In this document: positions 34,791 to 43,085 of the stretch, piece after piece | Position numbering within the stretch: the first letter of the stretch is position 1 | Layout of the letters: each line of letters begins with the position of its first letter | Source of the DNA: Streptomyces iakyrus | GTDB taxonomy: Bacteria > Actinomycetota > Actinomycetes > Streptomycetales > Streptomycetaceae | Assembly (NCBI RefSeq): GCF_000717055.1 | Contig: NZ_JNXI01000022.1 | Coordinates: 62,001-126,000, forward strand | Length of the DNA stretch: 64,000 nt | Reading direction: 5' to 3' | Notes under the pieces: model-generated | Database searches by the model: none | What the model was told of the DNA's origin: nothing | The model's input: the letters and a program-made list of their open reading frames with translations, nothing else | Position numbers and translations under genes: made by a program

Positions 34791-36301
34791 GCGGAAGCGT
34801 CTGGCTGCCCCCGGGCTCCCGCCCGGACGCCCTGCCCGGCATCCCCCGGCAGCGGCAGCGCACCCCCAGCTGGGCCCAGCCCGATCCCGTCGACGAACTC
34901 ACCGAGCGCCTCGACGACTTCATAGCCGCGGCGGTCCACCCCGACGAGATCGCGGCGCTCCTGGAGTCCGACGGCCTCTCCGACGACCAGATACGCGAGC
35001 GGTACGGCCTGAAGAACTCCTTCGCGCTCGCCGAGACCCTCTACGAACGCGTCGAACGCCGCTACCCCGAGCCCGACGGCCCCGCCCCCGACCCCTGGCA
35101 GACCGGCCTCCTCGGCTGCCTGCTGCGCGGCGTCGTCTTCGCCCTGCCCGGACTCGCCTACGTCCTCGGCGCGCCCCTGTTCACCGGCCCGGGCGACCAC
35201 GGCCTGCCCGCGGGCACGGTCCCGCTGCTGGCGGGGGCCCTGTGCGGCTGGACCTGGAACCAGGGCCTCGCCCACCGCGCGTACGCGTGGCTGGGGCTCG
35301 GCGACCGGCCCGCCGCCCGGCGCGCCCTGCTGCTCGGCGCCCCGGCGGGCGCGCTGCTCGGCTCCCTGGTCGCCGTGTCGTTCGCGGGCGGCTCCGCCCC
35401 GGCGGTGGTCGCCTTCGCCGCCGGGCAGTCCTGCTACCTGGCCGCGGCGACCGTCCTGCTGGTGATGGGCCGTGAGCGGCTCCTGCTGCTCGCCCTCGCA
35501 CCGATGGCGGCGGGCGCGGTCTGGTCACTCGCCGACCCGCTGCCCGAGACCGCGGGTCCGGCCCTGCTGCTGGGCTCGCTGGCGGCGGTCGCCGTGCTCG
35601 GGCTGCGCGAGGTGGCACCCGCCCTCAAGGGCGGGCAGGGCTGGACGTCAGGCCTCGTCGCCCTGCTCCCGTTCGGCGCGTTCGGCACCCTCCCCGCCCA
35701 CCGGCGCCCCGCCGCACCCCGGCTCACGGGCTCCCTGCCGTACGCCCTGTTCGGGCTCGCCACCGGTGTGCTCGTGCTGTACGCGGCGCTCGGCGACGTC
35801 CTGGCCGGCGCGTCGGCCGGTGCGGTCGCCGCGCCCGCCGCTGTGGCGCTCACCCTCAGCATGGGGCCCGCCGAGTGGCTGCTGTACCGCTTCCGCAGCG
35901 GCAGCCTCGCCGGCCTGCGCTCCAGCAGCACCCCCCGCGACTTCCGGCGGACCACGGTCCGGACGGTCGTGCGGTGCCTGGCCGCTTACCTCGCCGTGCT
36001 GCTCGCGCTGAGCCTCACGGCCTCCGCCCTGTGGCCGCACGCCCCGCTGCCGGGCGGCGTCAGGGCGGCCGGGCTGCTCCTGCTGGGCGTGGTCCTGTGG
36101 ACGGGCCTGCTGCTCCAGTCGTTCGGCGCGGTGACCGGCGCCACGGCGGTGTGCTGCGCCGCGGCCCTGGTGCAGACCCTGCTCCTCGTCACCCGCACCG
36201 GCGATCCGCACGTGGGAGCAGCGGTCGTGTACGGCACGGCGGCCGCCGTCCAGGCGGCCCTGGTGTGCCATCTGCTGGGAAGGGCAACCGCCCACCGATG
36301 A
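34787..36301 (+). CDS. Polytopic membrane protein, candidate polysaccharide exporter (PelG-like role)
   Basis: 504 residues from GTG 34787. A soluble N-terminal region (about 1-105) includes DELTERLDDFIAAAVHPDEIAALLESDGLSDDQIRERYGL. About ten to twelve hydrophobic helices follow, for example LRGVVFALPGLAYVLGAPLF, LLLGAPAGALLGSLVAVSFAGG and LLLLGVVLWTGLLLQSFG. I do not recognise a named family by sequence. Because it is translationally coupled to PelF-like and hydrolase genes, it is the best candidate for the flippase or exporter that PelG provides in Pel systems. The inference rests on context and topology only. Confidence 0.75.
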   Translation: MSGSVWLPPGSRPDALPGIPRQRQRTPSWAQPDPVDELTERLDDFIAAAVHPDEIAALLESDGLSDDQIRERYGLKNSFALAETLYERVERRYPEPDGPAPDPWQTGLLGCLLRGVVFALPGLAYVLGAPLFTGPGDHGLPAGTVPLLAGALCGWTWNQGLAHRAYAWLGLGDRPAARRALLLGAPAGALLGSLVAVSFAGGSAPAVVAFAAGQSCYLAAATVLLVMGRERLLLLALAPMAAGAVWSLADPLPETAGPALLLGSLAAVAVLGLREVAPALKGGQGWTSGLVALLPFGAFGTLPAHRRPAAPRLTGSLPYALFGLATGVLVLYAALGDVLAGASAGAVAAPAAVALTLSMGPAEWLLYRFRSGSLAGLRSSSTPRDFRRTTVRTVVRCLAAYLAVLLALSLTASALWPHAPLPGGVRAAGLLLLGVVLWTGLLLQSFGAVTGATAVCCAAALVQTLLLVTRTGDPHVGAAVVYGTAAAVQAALVCHLLGRATAHR

Positions 36302-36948
36302 GCACTCTCCTGGTCCCGTACTACGAGCACCCGTCCGTCCGCCCCGCCGAATGGGACGCGATCGTCGCGGCGGCGCCCCGCCTGTACGGGGTCGTCCTCA
36401 ACCCGGCCAGCGGCCCCGGCGACCGCCCCGACACGGCCTTCGCCGAGGTCGCCGCCCGGCTGCGGGCCGCGGGCGTGCGGGTCCTCGGGTACGCCGACAC
36501 CGGCTACGGCCGCCGCGCCGCCACCGAGGTCGTCCGCGACCTCACCCGGCACCGCGACTGGTACGGCACCGACGGCGCCTTCCTCGACCAGGTGCCGTCC
36601 GGGCCGGAGGAGTTCGAGCACTACCAGAAGCTGGCGGTCGCGGCCTGGGGCGTCGGCTGCGCCACCCTCGTCCTCAACCACGGCACGGCACCGCACCCCT
36701 GCTACGCCCGCATCGCCGACGTGCTCGTCACCTTCGAGGGCCCCTGGGCCGCGTACCGCGCCCTGCCCCCGCAACCCCGGCCCGGCGGCACGGACGTACG
36801 GCTGTGCCACCTCGTCCACGGCGTGCCGCCCGGAGCCGACCCGGAGGGTCTGGCCCGGGCGCGGGGCGCGGCGGTGCACTGCGCGGTGCCCGGCACCGGA
36901 GATCATCCTTGGGGCACTCTGCCGCATACCTTGGAGAACCTTCCGTGA
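36298..36948 (+). CDS. Spherulin-4-family (GH135-like) hydrolase
   Basis: 216 residues from ATG 36298, whose ATGA overlaps the previous stop. MSTLLVPYYEHPSVRPAEWDAIV, GVVLNPASGPG, VLGYADTGYGRR, WYGTDGAFLDQVPSG and ATLVLNHGTAPHPCY follow the fold and motif order of spherulin-4/Sph3 TIM-barrel hydrolases, which cut galactosaminogalactan. In Sph3 the strand carrying the general-acid region reads DE; here it is DQ, so catalytic residues differ at one position. No signal peptide is visible, which is unusual for a family whose characterised members act outside or at the membrane. Confidence 0.85.
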   Translation: MSTLLVPYYEHPSVRPAEWDAIVAAAPRLYGVVLNPASGPGDRPDTAFAEVAARLRAAGVRVLGYADTGYGRRAATEVVRDLTRHRDWYGTDGAFLDQVPSGPEEFEHYQKLAVAAWGVGCATLVLNHGTAPHPCYARIADVLVTFEGPWAAYRALPPQPRPGGTDVRLCHLVHGVPPGADPEGLARARGAAVHCAVPGTGDHPWGTLPHTLENLP

Positions 36949-37724
36949 GACGCCCGCTGTTGCTCACCGCCCTGCTCGTCCTGCTGCTCGCGGGCTGCAC
37001 CCCGCCCCCCGACGACAAGCCCGGCCCCCGCTGGCAGCCCCGCCCCGGCACCGCCTGGCAGTGGCAGCTCAGCGGACGCCTGGACACCTCCGTCGACGTG
37101 CCGGTCTACGACATCGACGGCTTCGACCACTCCGAGGAAACGGTCGCCCGGCTGCACCGCGAGGACCGCAAGGTCATCTGCTACCTCTCCACCGGCGCCT
37201 GGGAGGAGTTCCGCCCGGACGCCGGGAAGTTCCCGAAGGCCGTGCTCGGGCGCGGCAACGGCTGGAAGGGCGAGCGCTGGCTCGACATCCGCCGCACCGA
37301 CGTCCTGGAACCACTCATGGCGGCCCGGATCGACATGTGCCGCGCCAAGGGCTTCGACGCGGTGGAGCCGGACAACATGGACGGCTACCGCAACGACACC
37401 GGTTTCCCGCTCACGGCCACCGACCAGCTCCGCTACAACCGCCTCATCGCCCGCCTGGCCCACGACCGGGGCCTGGCCGTCGGTCTGAAGAACGACCTGG
37501 ACCAGATCCCGGAACTGGTCGGGGACTTCGACTTCGCGGTCAACGAGCAGTGCGCCCAGTACCGCGAGTGCGCGGCCCTCAAGCCGTTCGTCGAGTCCGG
37601 CAAGGCCGTCTTCCATGTCGAGTACGAGGTCCCCACCGGCCGCTTCTGCGCCGACTCCCGCCGCCTGAAGCTCAGTTCGCTGCTCAAAAAGTACGAACTG
37701 GGGGCGTGGCGACGGGCCTGCTGA
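36945..37724 (+). CDS. GH114-like endo-alpha-1,4-polygalactosaminidase lipoprotein
   Basis: 259 residues from GTG 36945 (GTGA overlap). The lipobox LLLAGC with Cys18 marks a membrane-anchored lipoprotein facing outward. The TIM barrel has WQWQLSGRLD, VPVYDIDGFDHS, KVICYLSTGAWEEFRPD, GEWLDIRR-type WLDIRRTDVLEPLMAARIDMCRAKGFDAVEPDNMDGY, GLKNDLDQIPELV and FAVNEQCAQYREC, the standard order of GH114 (Ega3/PelA-hydrolase-like) enzymes. The expected activity is cleavage of alpha-1,4-linked galactosamine polymers. It overlaps the convergent RDD gene by 41 bp at its end. Confidence 0.9.
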   Translation: MRRPLLLTALLVLLLAGCTPPPDDKPGPRWQPRPGTAWQWQLSGRLDTSVDVPVYDIDGFDHSEETVARLHREDRKVICYLSTGAWEEFRPDAGKFPKAVLGRGNGWKGERWLDIRRTDVLEPLMAARIDMCRAKGFDAVEPDNMDGYRNDTGFPLTATDQLRYNRLIARLAHDRGLAVGLKNDLDQIPELVGDFDFAVNEQCAQYRECAALKPFVESGKAVFHVEYEVPTGRFCADSRRLKLSSLLKKYELGAWRRAC

Positions 37725-38295
37725 ACCCGATGCCGGTGACCGCCGTGCCCGCGACCCGGTCGGCGAGGGACCGGCGGCCGGGGGAGAGGACCGGCAGCGC
37801 GTTCACCAGGAACAGCACCACCGCGACCGCCCACACCAGGACGGACAGCACGATCTGCCCCTCGACGAGCAGCACGCAGGCCACGGCGTACACGGCGACG
37901 TCCGCGGCGGTGGTGACCGCGGCCCGCCGCGCCGCCCGGACCCGGGGCGGGAGGTTCGGGGTGACCTTGAGCCCGGTCAGGGCCTTGCCGACGGTGCGCC
38001 CGGCCAGGGCCAGGCACGCCCACTGGTAGAGGAACACCGTCAGCACCAGCAGCCCGAAGGCCTGCTCGACGTACAGCACCGACTTGTTCCACAGCGAGAG
38101 CCCCAGGTCCTGGGAGGCGTCGAGCACGTCGCCGCGCGAGGTCAGCAGGTCGAAACCGCCCCGGGTGGCCAGTTCGGGCACGTCGGTGACGAGTGCGGAG
38201 ACCCGGTGGAAGGTGAGTACGGCGAGCGCCGAGGCCAGCGCCACCATCAACGCGAAATCGACCAGCCAGGCCGTGGCACGGCGCAGCTTCGGCAT
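37684..38295 (-). CDS. RDD-domain membrane protein
   Basis: 203 residues from ATG 38295. It opens directly with the RDD motif region KLRRATAWLVDFALMVALASALAVL, then an extracytoplasmic loop, and TMs around VLYVEQAFGLLVLTVFLYQWACLAL and VTTAADVAVYAVACVLLV plus VLVWAVAVVLFLVNALPVLSPGRRSLADRVAGTAV. The conserved GRTVGKALTGLKV segment is present. It is the second RDD protein in the window. The 3' ends of this gene and GH114 overlap on opposite strands. Confidence 0.88.
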   Translation of the reverse strand: MPKLRRATAWLVDFALMVALASALAVLTFHRVSALVTDVPELATRGGFDLLTSRGDVLDASQDLGLSLWNKSVLYVEQAFGLLVLTVFLYQWACLALAGRTVGKALTGLKVTPNLPPRVRAARRAAVTTAADVAVYAVACVLLVEGQIVLSVLVWAVAVVLFLVNALPVLSPGRRSLADRVAGTAVTGIGFSRPVATPPVRTF

Positions 38296-38376
38296 GAACG
38301 TCCCCCGATCACTTGTGTGTCGGGCAGGAAGCTAGCGGCTGGGCGGCCCGTGCAGGAGGGGGACGGGAAGATCGTT

Positions 38377-39159
38377 TCAGCCCGGTGACAGAACGATGAG
38401 CGCCGTGGTCGCCGCCGTCTCCGCCAGACCGCCGAAGACGTCCCCCGTGACCCCGCCGAAGCGGCGCGTGCAGTGGCGGAGCAGCGCCTCGGCGGCGGCC
38501 AGGGCGAGGACGACCGCGAGTACGGCGCGGACCGGTCCGTACGGCCCGAAGAGAGCACCGGCCGCCGCAGCGGCCCCCGCGACGGCCAGGGCGGCGAGCA
38601 CCGCCCCCCGCAGCGGCACCACCCCCGCGACGGCCGCCCCCAGCCCCTCCGGCCGCGCCGCCGGCACGCCGGCCCGGGCCGCCAGGGTCAGGGCCAGCCG
38701 GGCGAGGGTCGCGGAGACGACGGCGGCGCACGCGCCCCGGGCCCAGGAGGCGTCGTACGCCTGGGTGAGCGCGGCGACCTGCGCGAGCAGAGTGAGGACG
38801 AGGGTGATCACCCCGAAGGGCCCGATGTCCGACTGCTTCATGATCCGCAGCGCGTCCTCGGCGGGCTTCCCGCTGCCCAGCCCGTCGGCGGTGTCCGCGA
38901 GCCCGTCGAGATGCAGCCCCCGGGTGAGGACGGCCGGGACGGCGACGGTCGCCACGGCGGCCAGCGGCGCACCCACGCCGAGGAACAGCAGCACCAGCCC
39001 GAGCCCGGCGGCGGCGGCGCCGACCGCAAGCCCCGCCAGCGGAGCGCACAGCATGCCGCCGCGGGCGGCCTCCCGGTCCCACCGCGTCACCCGGACCGGG
39101 ATCACCGTGAGGGTGCCGAAGGCGAAGCGGAGGCCGTCGAGGGGCGAGGTTGCGGGCAC
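38377..39159 (-). CDS. cobS: Adenosylcobinamide-GDP ribazoletransferase (cobalamin synthase)
   Basis: 260 residues from GTG 39159. Integral membrane enzyme joining adenosylcobinamide-GDP to alpha-ribazole, the last assembly step of B12. Family marks are TVIPV near the start, RGLHLDGLADTADGLGSGKPAEDALRIMKQSDIGPFG (metal and substrate loop) and the terminal GGVTGDVFGGLAETAAT. Several hydrophobic segments span the sequence. cobT and cobU lie 1.6-4 kb away, also on the minus strand, so the three nucleotide-loop assembly genes are clustered though not contiguous. Confidence 0.94.
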   Translation of the reverse strand: MPATSPLDGLRFAFGTLTVIPVRVTRWDREAARGGMLCAPLAGLAVGAAAAGLGLVLLFLGVGAPLAAVATVAVPAVLTRGLHLDGLADTADGLGSGKPAEDALRIMKQSDIGPFGVITLVLTLLAQVAALTQAYDASWARGACAAVVSATLARLALTLAARAGVPAARPEGLGAAVAGVVPLRGAVLAALAVAGAAAAAGALFGPYGPVRAVLAVVLALAAAEALLRHCTRRFGGVTGDVFGGLAETAATTALIVLSPG

Positions 39160-39219
39160 CGGCGCAGGCTACCGGCCGGTCAGGAGAGCGAGCACGGCGC
39201 CCGAGGATAAAGTGCGCAT

Positions 39220-39981
39220 ATGGGATGGTTCGAGCGGAACATCATGGAACCTGGCAAGCTGCCGCTGCTCCTCGCTCTCATCTCCTTCGTCCTGACCTTC
39301 CTGATCACCCGGGTGATCACCCGCCTCATCCGGGCGGGCAAGGGCCCCTTCGGCAACGTCAGCAGCGGAGGCGTCCACGTCCACCACGTGGTCCCCGGCG
39401 TCATCCTGACGATCGTCGGCGGCTTCGGCGCGGTCGCCGGCGGCCAGTACGGTTTCGGCTCGGCGCTGGCCGCCGTCATCTTCGGCATCGGCGCGGGCCT
39501 CGTCCTGGACGAGTTCGCCCTGGTCCTGCACCTCGCCGACGTCTACTGGACGCCGGACGGCCGCAAGAGCGTGGAGATGGTCGTCCTCACCGCGTCCCTC
39601 GTCGGCCTGCTCCTGATCGGCTTCTCGCCGCTGGGCGTCAACGACCTCAATGAGGACCAGCAGCAGAATCGCGCCGTCGCCCTCGTGACCGTCCTGGCGA
39701 ACTTCCTGTTCGCCCTCATCGCCCTGTTCAAGGGCAAGGTCCGGCTGGCCGTCCTCGGTGCGATCATCCCGCTCGTCGCCCTGGTCGCAGCCCTGCGGCT
39801 GGCCCGGCCCACCTCCCCGTGGGCCAAACGGTTCTACCGGAACCGCCCCCGCGCCCGGGCCAGGTCCGCCCTGCGCTCCTACCGCCACGACCGGCGCTGG
39901 GTGACCCCCTCGCGGGCTTTTCACGACTGGCTCGGCGGCGCGCCCGACCCCGAACCGGCCCGGTCCCTCGAACGCCGCTGA
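39220..39981 (+). CDS. Conserved integral membrane protein, function unknown
   Basis: 253 residues from ATG 39220. At least five hydrophobic helices are visible: KLPLLLALISFVLTFLITRVI, VPGVILTIVGGFGAVAGG, ALAAVIFGIGAGLVLDEFAL, VVLTASLVGLLLIGFSPL and VALVTVLANFLFALIALFKG plus LAVLGAIIPLVALVAALRLA. A conserved-looking HVHHVVPG segment sits before TM2. The C-terminal 55 residues are basic and cytosolic (RNRPRARARSALRSYRHDRRW). No known family is recognised. It overlaps the convergent rhomboid-like gene by 61 bp. Confidence 0.8.
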   Translation: MGWFERNIMEPGKLPLLLALISFVLTFLITRVITRLIRAGKGPFGNVSSGGVHVHHVVPGVILTIVGGFGAVAGGQYGFGSALAAVIFGIGAGLVLDEFALVLHLADVYWTPDGRKSVEMVVLTASLVGLLLIGFSPLGVNDLNEDQQQNRAVALVTVLANFLFALIALFKGKVRLAVLGAIIPLVALVAALRLARPTSPWAKRFYRNRPRARARSALRSYRHDRRWVTPSRAFHDWLGGAPDPEPARSLERR

Positions 39982-40619
39982 CGCACCTCGCCCACCCCGC
40001 ACAGCACCAGCACCGCCATGATCGCGGCGAGGTGCTCCTTGCCGGCGAGGTTCTCCTTCAGCACCACCTCGGCCACCATTGCCACGATCACCACCGAGGC
40101 CGTGACGTACGCCCGGTAGCGCCACCCGAGGAAGACGGCCAGCCCCACCACCGCCGCCGACGGCCCGGTGTCCACGACCCAGGCGTCCGAGGCGGGCAGG
40201 CCGAGCGGGGAGTGCGGGCCCAGCCGGATGCCCAGGCGTGCGTACAGCGTGCCCGCAAGCGTCGCCACGTAGGCGAGGGCCAGCGTCCGCCACCGGCCCA
40301 GGCACAGCTCGGCGATGCCGAACACCAGCAGGATCTGCACGAGCGCGCCCCAGACCGGCAGGTCCAGAGCGGGCACGAACAGCGACAGCGGGGTCCGCAG
40401 CAGCGTCGGCCACAACGGGTCCGCGGCCCGCACCCCGCCGGCGTTCTGCACGAACCGGTAGCCCCACGCCTGGCCGTGCACGAGGTGCAGTACGGCCGTG
40501 AGGCACACGGCCCCGACCGCCAGCGGCACGGCCCGCCACCGCCGCTCGGCCAGCGGCCCGCGCACCGCGGCGTACAGCCGTCCCCATTCGGCGCGGGCCC
40601 AGCGGGCGAGCGTGGTCAT
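39921..40619 (-). CDS. Rhomboid-like membrane protein
   Basis: 232 residues from ATG 40619. About six hydrophobic helices (VPLAVGAVCLTAVLHLV, TPLSLFVPALDLPVWGALVQILLVFGIAELCLG, TLALAYVATLAGTLYARLG and two or three after AVVGLAVFLGWRY). The segment DTGPSAAVVG resembles the GxSxA-like region of rhomboid-related proteins, but the catalytic GxS motif with His partner is not convincing. I therefore call it rhomboid-like rather than a protease. It sits between cobT and the membrane protein gene, overlapping the latter. Confidence 0.75.
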   Translation of the reverse strand: MTTLARWARAEWGRLYAAVRGPLAERRWRAVPLAVGAVCLTAVLHLVHGQAWGYRFVQNAGGVRAADPLWPTLLRTPLSLFVPALDLPVWGALVQILLVFGIAELCLGRWRTLALAYVATLAGTLYARLGIRLGPHSPLGLPASDAWVVDTGPSAAVVGLAVFLGWRYRAYVTASVVIVAMVAEVVLKENLAGKEHLAAIMAVLVLCGVGEVRQRRSRDRAGSGSGAPPSQS

Positions 40620-40753
40620 CCGGCGGTCGTCCTCGTCCGTACGCGGCGGTGTCTGAGGGTGTCTGCGACTCAGTCAAACCGACACCACGTTCCAGGACCG
40701 ACCGGAACGGGACGAAGTTGAGCCAGGCGTGAGTGACCTGGATCTCGGGAGTG

Positions 40754-41854
40754 CTACTGCTCGGCGGGCGCCTCCGACGCCTCCGGCTCGGCCGGCGCCT
40801 CGGACTCCTTGGGCTTCTCGGGCAGCTCCGCCGCCAGCGCGGCCGAGGCCTGCACGAGTGGCAGTGCCAGCAGACCGCCCGCACCCTCGCCGACGGTCAC
40901 CCCGTGGGCCAGCAGCGGCTCCAGGGCCATCCGGTCCAGCGCCTTCGCCTGCCCCGGCTCCCCGCTGTCGTGCGCGGCCAGCCACCAGTCCGGCGCCCGG
41001 AACGCGATCCGCTGCCCGACCAGCGCGCACGCGGCCGTCACGACCCCGTCGAGCACCACCGGCAGCTTGCGTACCGCGCTCTGCAGCAGGAAGCCCGTCA
41101 TCGCGGCGAGGTCGGCGCCGCCCACCGTCGCCAGCAGCTGCAACTGGTCCCCTAGCACCGGCCGGGCCCTGCGCAGCGCGTCGCGGATCGCCGCGCACTT
41201 GCGCATCCACGCCAGGTCGTCGATCGCCAGCCCGCCGCGCCCGGTGACGACCGACGCGTCAACGCCGCACAACGCCGCGACCAGCACGCTCGCCGCCGTG
41301 GTCCCGCCGACGCTCACATCGCCGAGCACCACCAGGTCCGTGCCCGAGTCGGCCTCCTCGTCGGCCACCGCGATCCCCGCCCGGAACGCGGCCTCGGCGT
41401 GTTCAAGGGTCAGCGCGTCCTCGATGTCGATCCGCCCGCTGCCGCGCCGCACCCGGTGCCGTACGACGTCCTCGGGCAGCGTCTCGGGGTCGCAGTCCAG
41501 GGCCATGTCGACGACCCGCACCGGCACGCCCAGCCGCCGGGCCAGCACCGACACGGGCCGGCCGCCCTCCAGCACCTCGCGCACCAACTCCCCGGCGCTG
41601 CCCGCCGCGCGGGCCGAGACGCCCAGCTCGGCGATGCCGTGGTCACCGGCGAAGAGCACCACCCGCGGCCGTTCGACCGGCCGCACCGGCACGGCCGACT
41701 GCGCCGCCGCCAGCCACTCACCCAGTTCGTCGAGGCGGCCCAGCGACCCGGGCGGCACGATCTGTCGCTCCCGGCGCGCCTCGGCGTCACGGCGGATCCC
41801 GCCGTCCGGACGCTCGATCAGATCGGTGAAGTCGTCGAGATTAAGCGAGCTCAT
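40754..41854 (-). CDS. cobT: Nicotinate-nucleotide-dimethylbenzimidazole phosphoribosyltransferase
   Basis: 366 residues from ATG 41854. Makes alpha-ribazole phosphate for the lower ligand of B12. Visible family segments are PPGSLGRLDELGEWLA, VVLFAGDHGIAELGVSA, VLGDVSVGGTTAASVLVAALCG, VTGRGGLAIDDLAWMRKCAAIRDALRR and ALLVGQRIAF-like CALVGQRIAFRAPDWWLAAHDSGEPGQAKALDRMALEPLL, ending in the catalytic-Glu region TVGEGAGGLLALPL. A 25-residue acidic Glu/Ala/Pro tail follows. It is divergent from the methyltransferase gene. No B12 riboswitch was recognised in the 184-nt gap. Confidence 0.94.
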   Translation of the reverse strand: MSSLNLDDFTDLIERPDGGIRRDAEARRERQIVPPGSLGRLDELGEWLAAAQSAVPVRPVERPRVVLFAGDHGIAELGVSARAAGSAGELVREVLEGGRPVSVLARRLGVPVRVVDMALDCDPETLPEDVVRHRVRRGSGRIDIEDALTLEHAEAAFRAGIAVADEEADSGTDLVVLGDVSVGGTTAASVLVAALCGVDASVVTGRGGLAIDDLAWMRKCAAIRDALRRARPVLGDQLQLLATVGGADLAAMTGFLLQSAVRKLPVVLDGVVTAACALVGQRIAFRAPDWWLAAHDSGEPGQAKALDRMALEPLLAHGVTVGEGAGGLLALPLVQASAALAAELPEKPKESEAPAEPEASEAPAEQ

Positions 41855-42038
41855 TCGCCGAACAGTACCGGCCCCGGTCGAACAGCACGGCGCCACATCA
41901 CCACTCGGTCGGGGGGACGTCGTTGCACCGAAGATCGGCATCCCATACGTTCCGTTTTGCAGCGGATTGTCGTACGTGGTAGGTGCGACGTCCCCGCCGT
42001 ACGTCCCCGCCGTACGCCGTCGCCCCCGGGAGCCGCCC

Positions 42039-43085
42039 ATGCCCGCACATCCCGCCTCCTCCGCACCCCCCGCCCTCCAGACGACCGCACGGGTCCACGA
42101 ACCGCGCCGCGAGGACTGCCCCTGGTGCGGCTCCGGCCGGCTGCGCAACCGGCTGCGCACCGGTGACCTGCGGCAGTACAAGCCGGGCGGCTTCACCGTC
42201 GACGCCTGCCGGGACTGCGGCCACACCTTCCAGAACCCCCGCCTCACCCTGGAAGGCCTGGCCCTCTACCACCGCACCGCACGCGAAGCGCCCAGGGACC
42301 CGGCGAGCGACGGCCTGCTCGCCCTGCGGAGCAGCCCGCGCCGCCACCGCTCGGCTGCCCGCGCCATGATCCGCTGCGGCGAACCGGAGAGCTGGCTCGA
42401 CGTCGGGACGGGCCACGCCCGCTTCCCCTCCACGGCCCGGCAGTTCTTCCCGTACACGGCTTTCGACGGCCTGGACCCCACCCCGCGCGTGGTCCGCGCC
42501 CGGTCGGCCGAGCGCGTCGAGGAGGCCCACGTCGGCCGCCTGACGGACCCCGGCATCGCCGGCCCCTTGCGCGCCCGCTACGACGTGGTCAGCATGCTCC
42601 ACCACCTGGAGGGCACGCCGGACCCCCGGGCGGAACTCCGGGCCGCCCTCGCCGTCCTGCGCCCGGGCGGCCACCTGCTCATCGAGACCCTCAGCCCCCG
42701 CAGCGTCTTCGCGGCCCTGCTGGGCCGCTGGTGGCTCCCCTACGACCAGCCGCGTCACCTCCACCTCCTGCCCCCGCAGAACGTCCGCGCGGATCTGGAG
42801 TCGGCCGGCTGCGAGATCCTGACGCTCGACCACCGCCCGGTCCACGTCCCCCACGACCTCGCGGGTGCCACGTCCCTGGCCCTCTCGCACGCCCTGCCGG
42901 CCCCGGACACCCCCTGGCGGGCCATCCCGCCGCCCCCCGTCCAGCGGCACGCCCGTACCGCGTTGCTCCGCGCCGGCCTGCCCCTGGTGGCCGTGGCGGC
43001 GCTGGCCGACCACCTCATCGCCCCGGTCGCTCGCCGCACGCGCTTCGCCAACACGTACCGGGTCATCGCCCGCAAAGCTCCGTAA
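42039..43085 (+). CDS. Class I SAM-dependent methyltransferase with N-terminal zinc ribbon
   Basis: 348 residues from ATG 42039. The N-terminus has a four-cysteine zinc-ribbon pattern: CPWCGSGRLRNRL and CRDCGHTF about 30 residues later. The Rossmann methyltransferase core starts WLDVGTGHARFPSTARQFFP, with DVVSMLHHLEGTPDPRAELRAALAVLRPGGHLLIETLS as motifs II-III and PYDQPRHLHLLPPQNVRADLESAGCE downstream. This is the layout of methyltransferases acting on sugars or lipids. Substrate unknown. Its last 37 codons lie in the first copy of a 158-bp tandem duplication. Confidence 0.87.
   Translation: MPAHPASSAPPALQTTARVHEPRREDCPWCGSGRLRNRLRTGDLRQYKPGGFTVDACRDCGHTFQNPRLTLEGLALYHRTAREAPRDPASDGLLALRSSPRRHRSAARAMIRCGEPESWLDVGTGHARFPSTARQFFPYTAFDGLDPTPRVVRARSAERVEEAHVGRLTDPGIAGPLRARYDVVSMLHHLEGTPDPRAELRAALAVLRPGGHLLIETLSPRSVFAALLGRWWLPYDQPRHLHLLPPQNVRADLESAGCEILTLDHRPVHVPHDLAGATSLALSHALPAPDTPWRAIPPPPVQRHARTALLRAGLPLVAVAALADHLIAPVARRTRFANTYRVIARKAP

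Noticed and set aside
41855..42038. Possible cobalamin riboswitch upstream of cobT
   Set aside because: No B12-box consensus or multi-stem fold was recognised; only short GTCCCCGCCGTAC repeats were seen.
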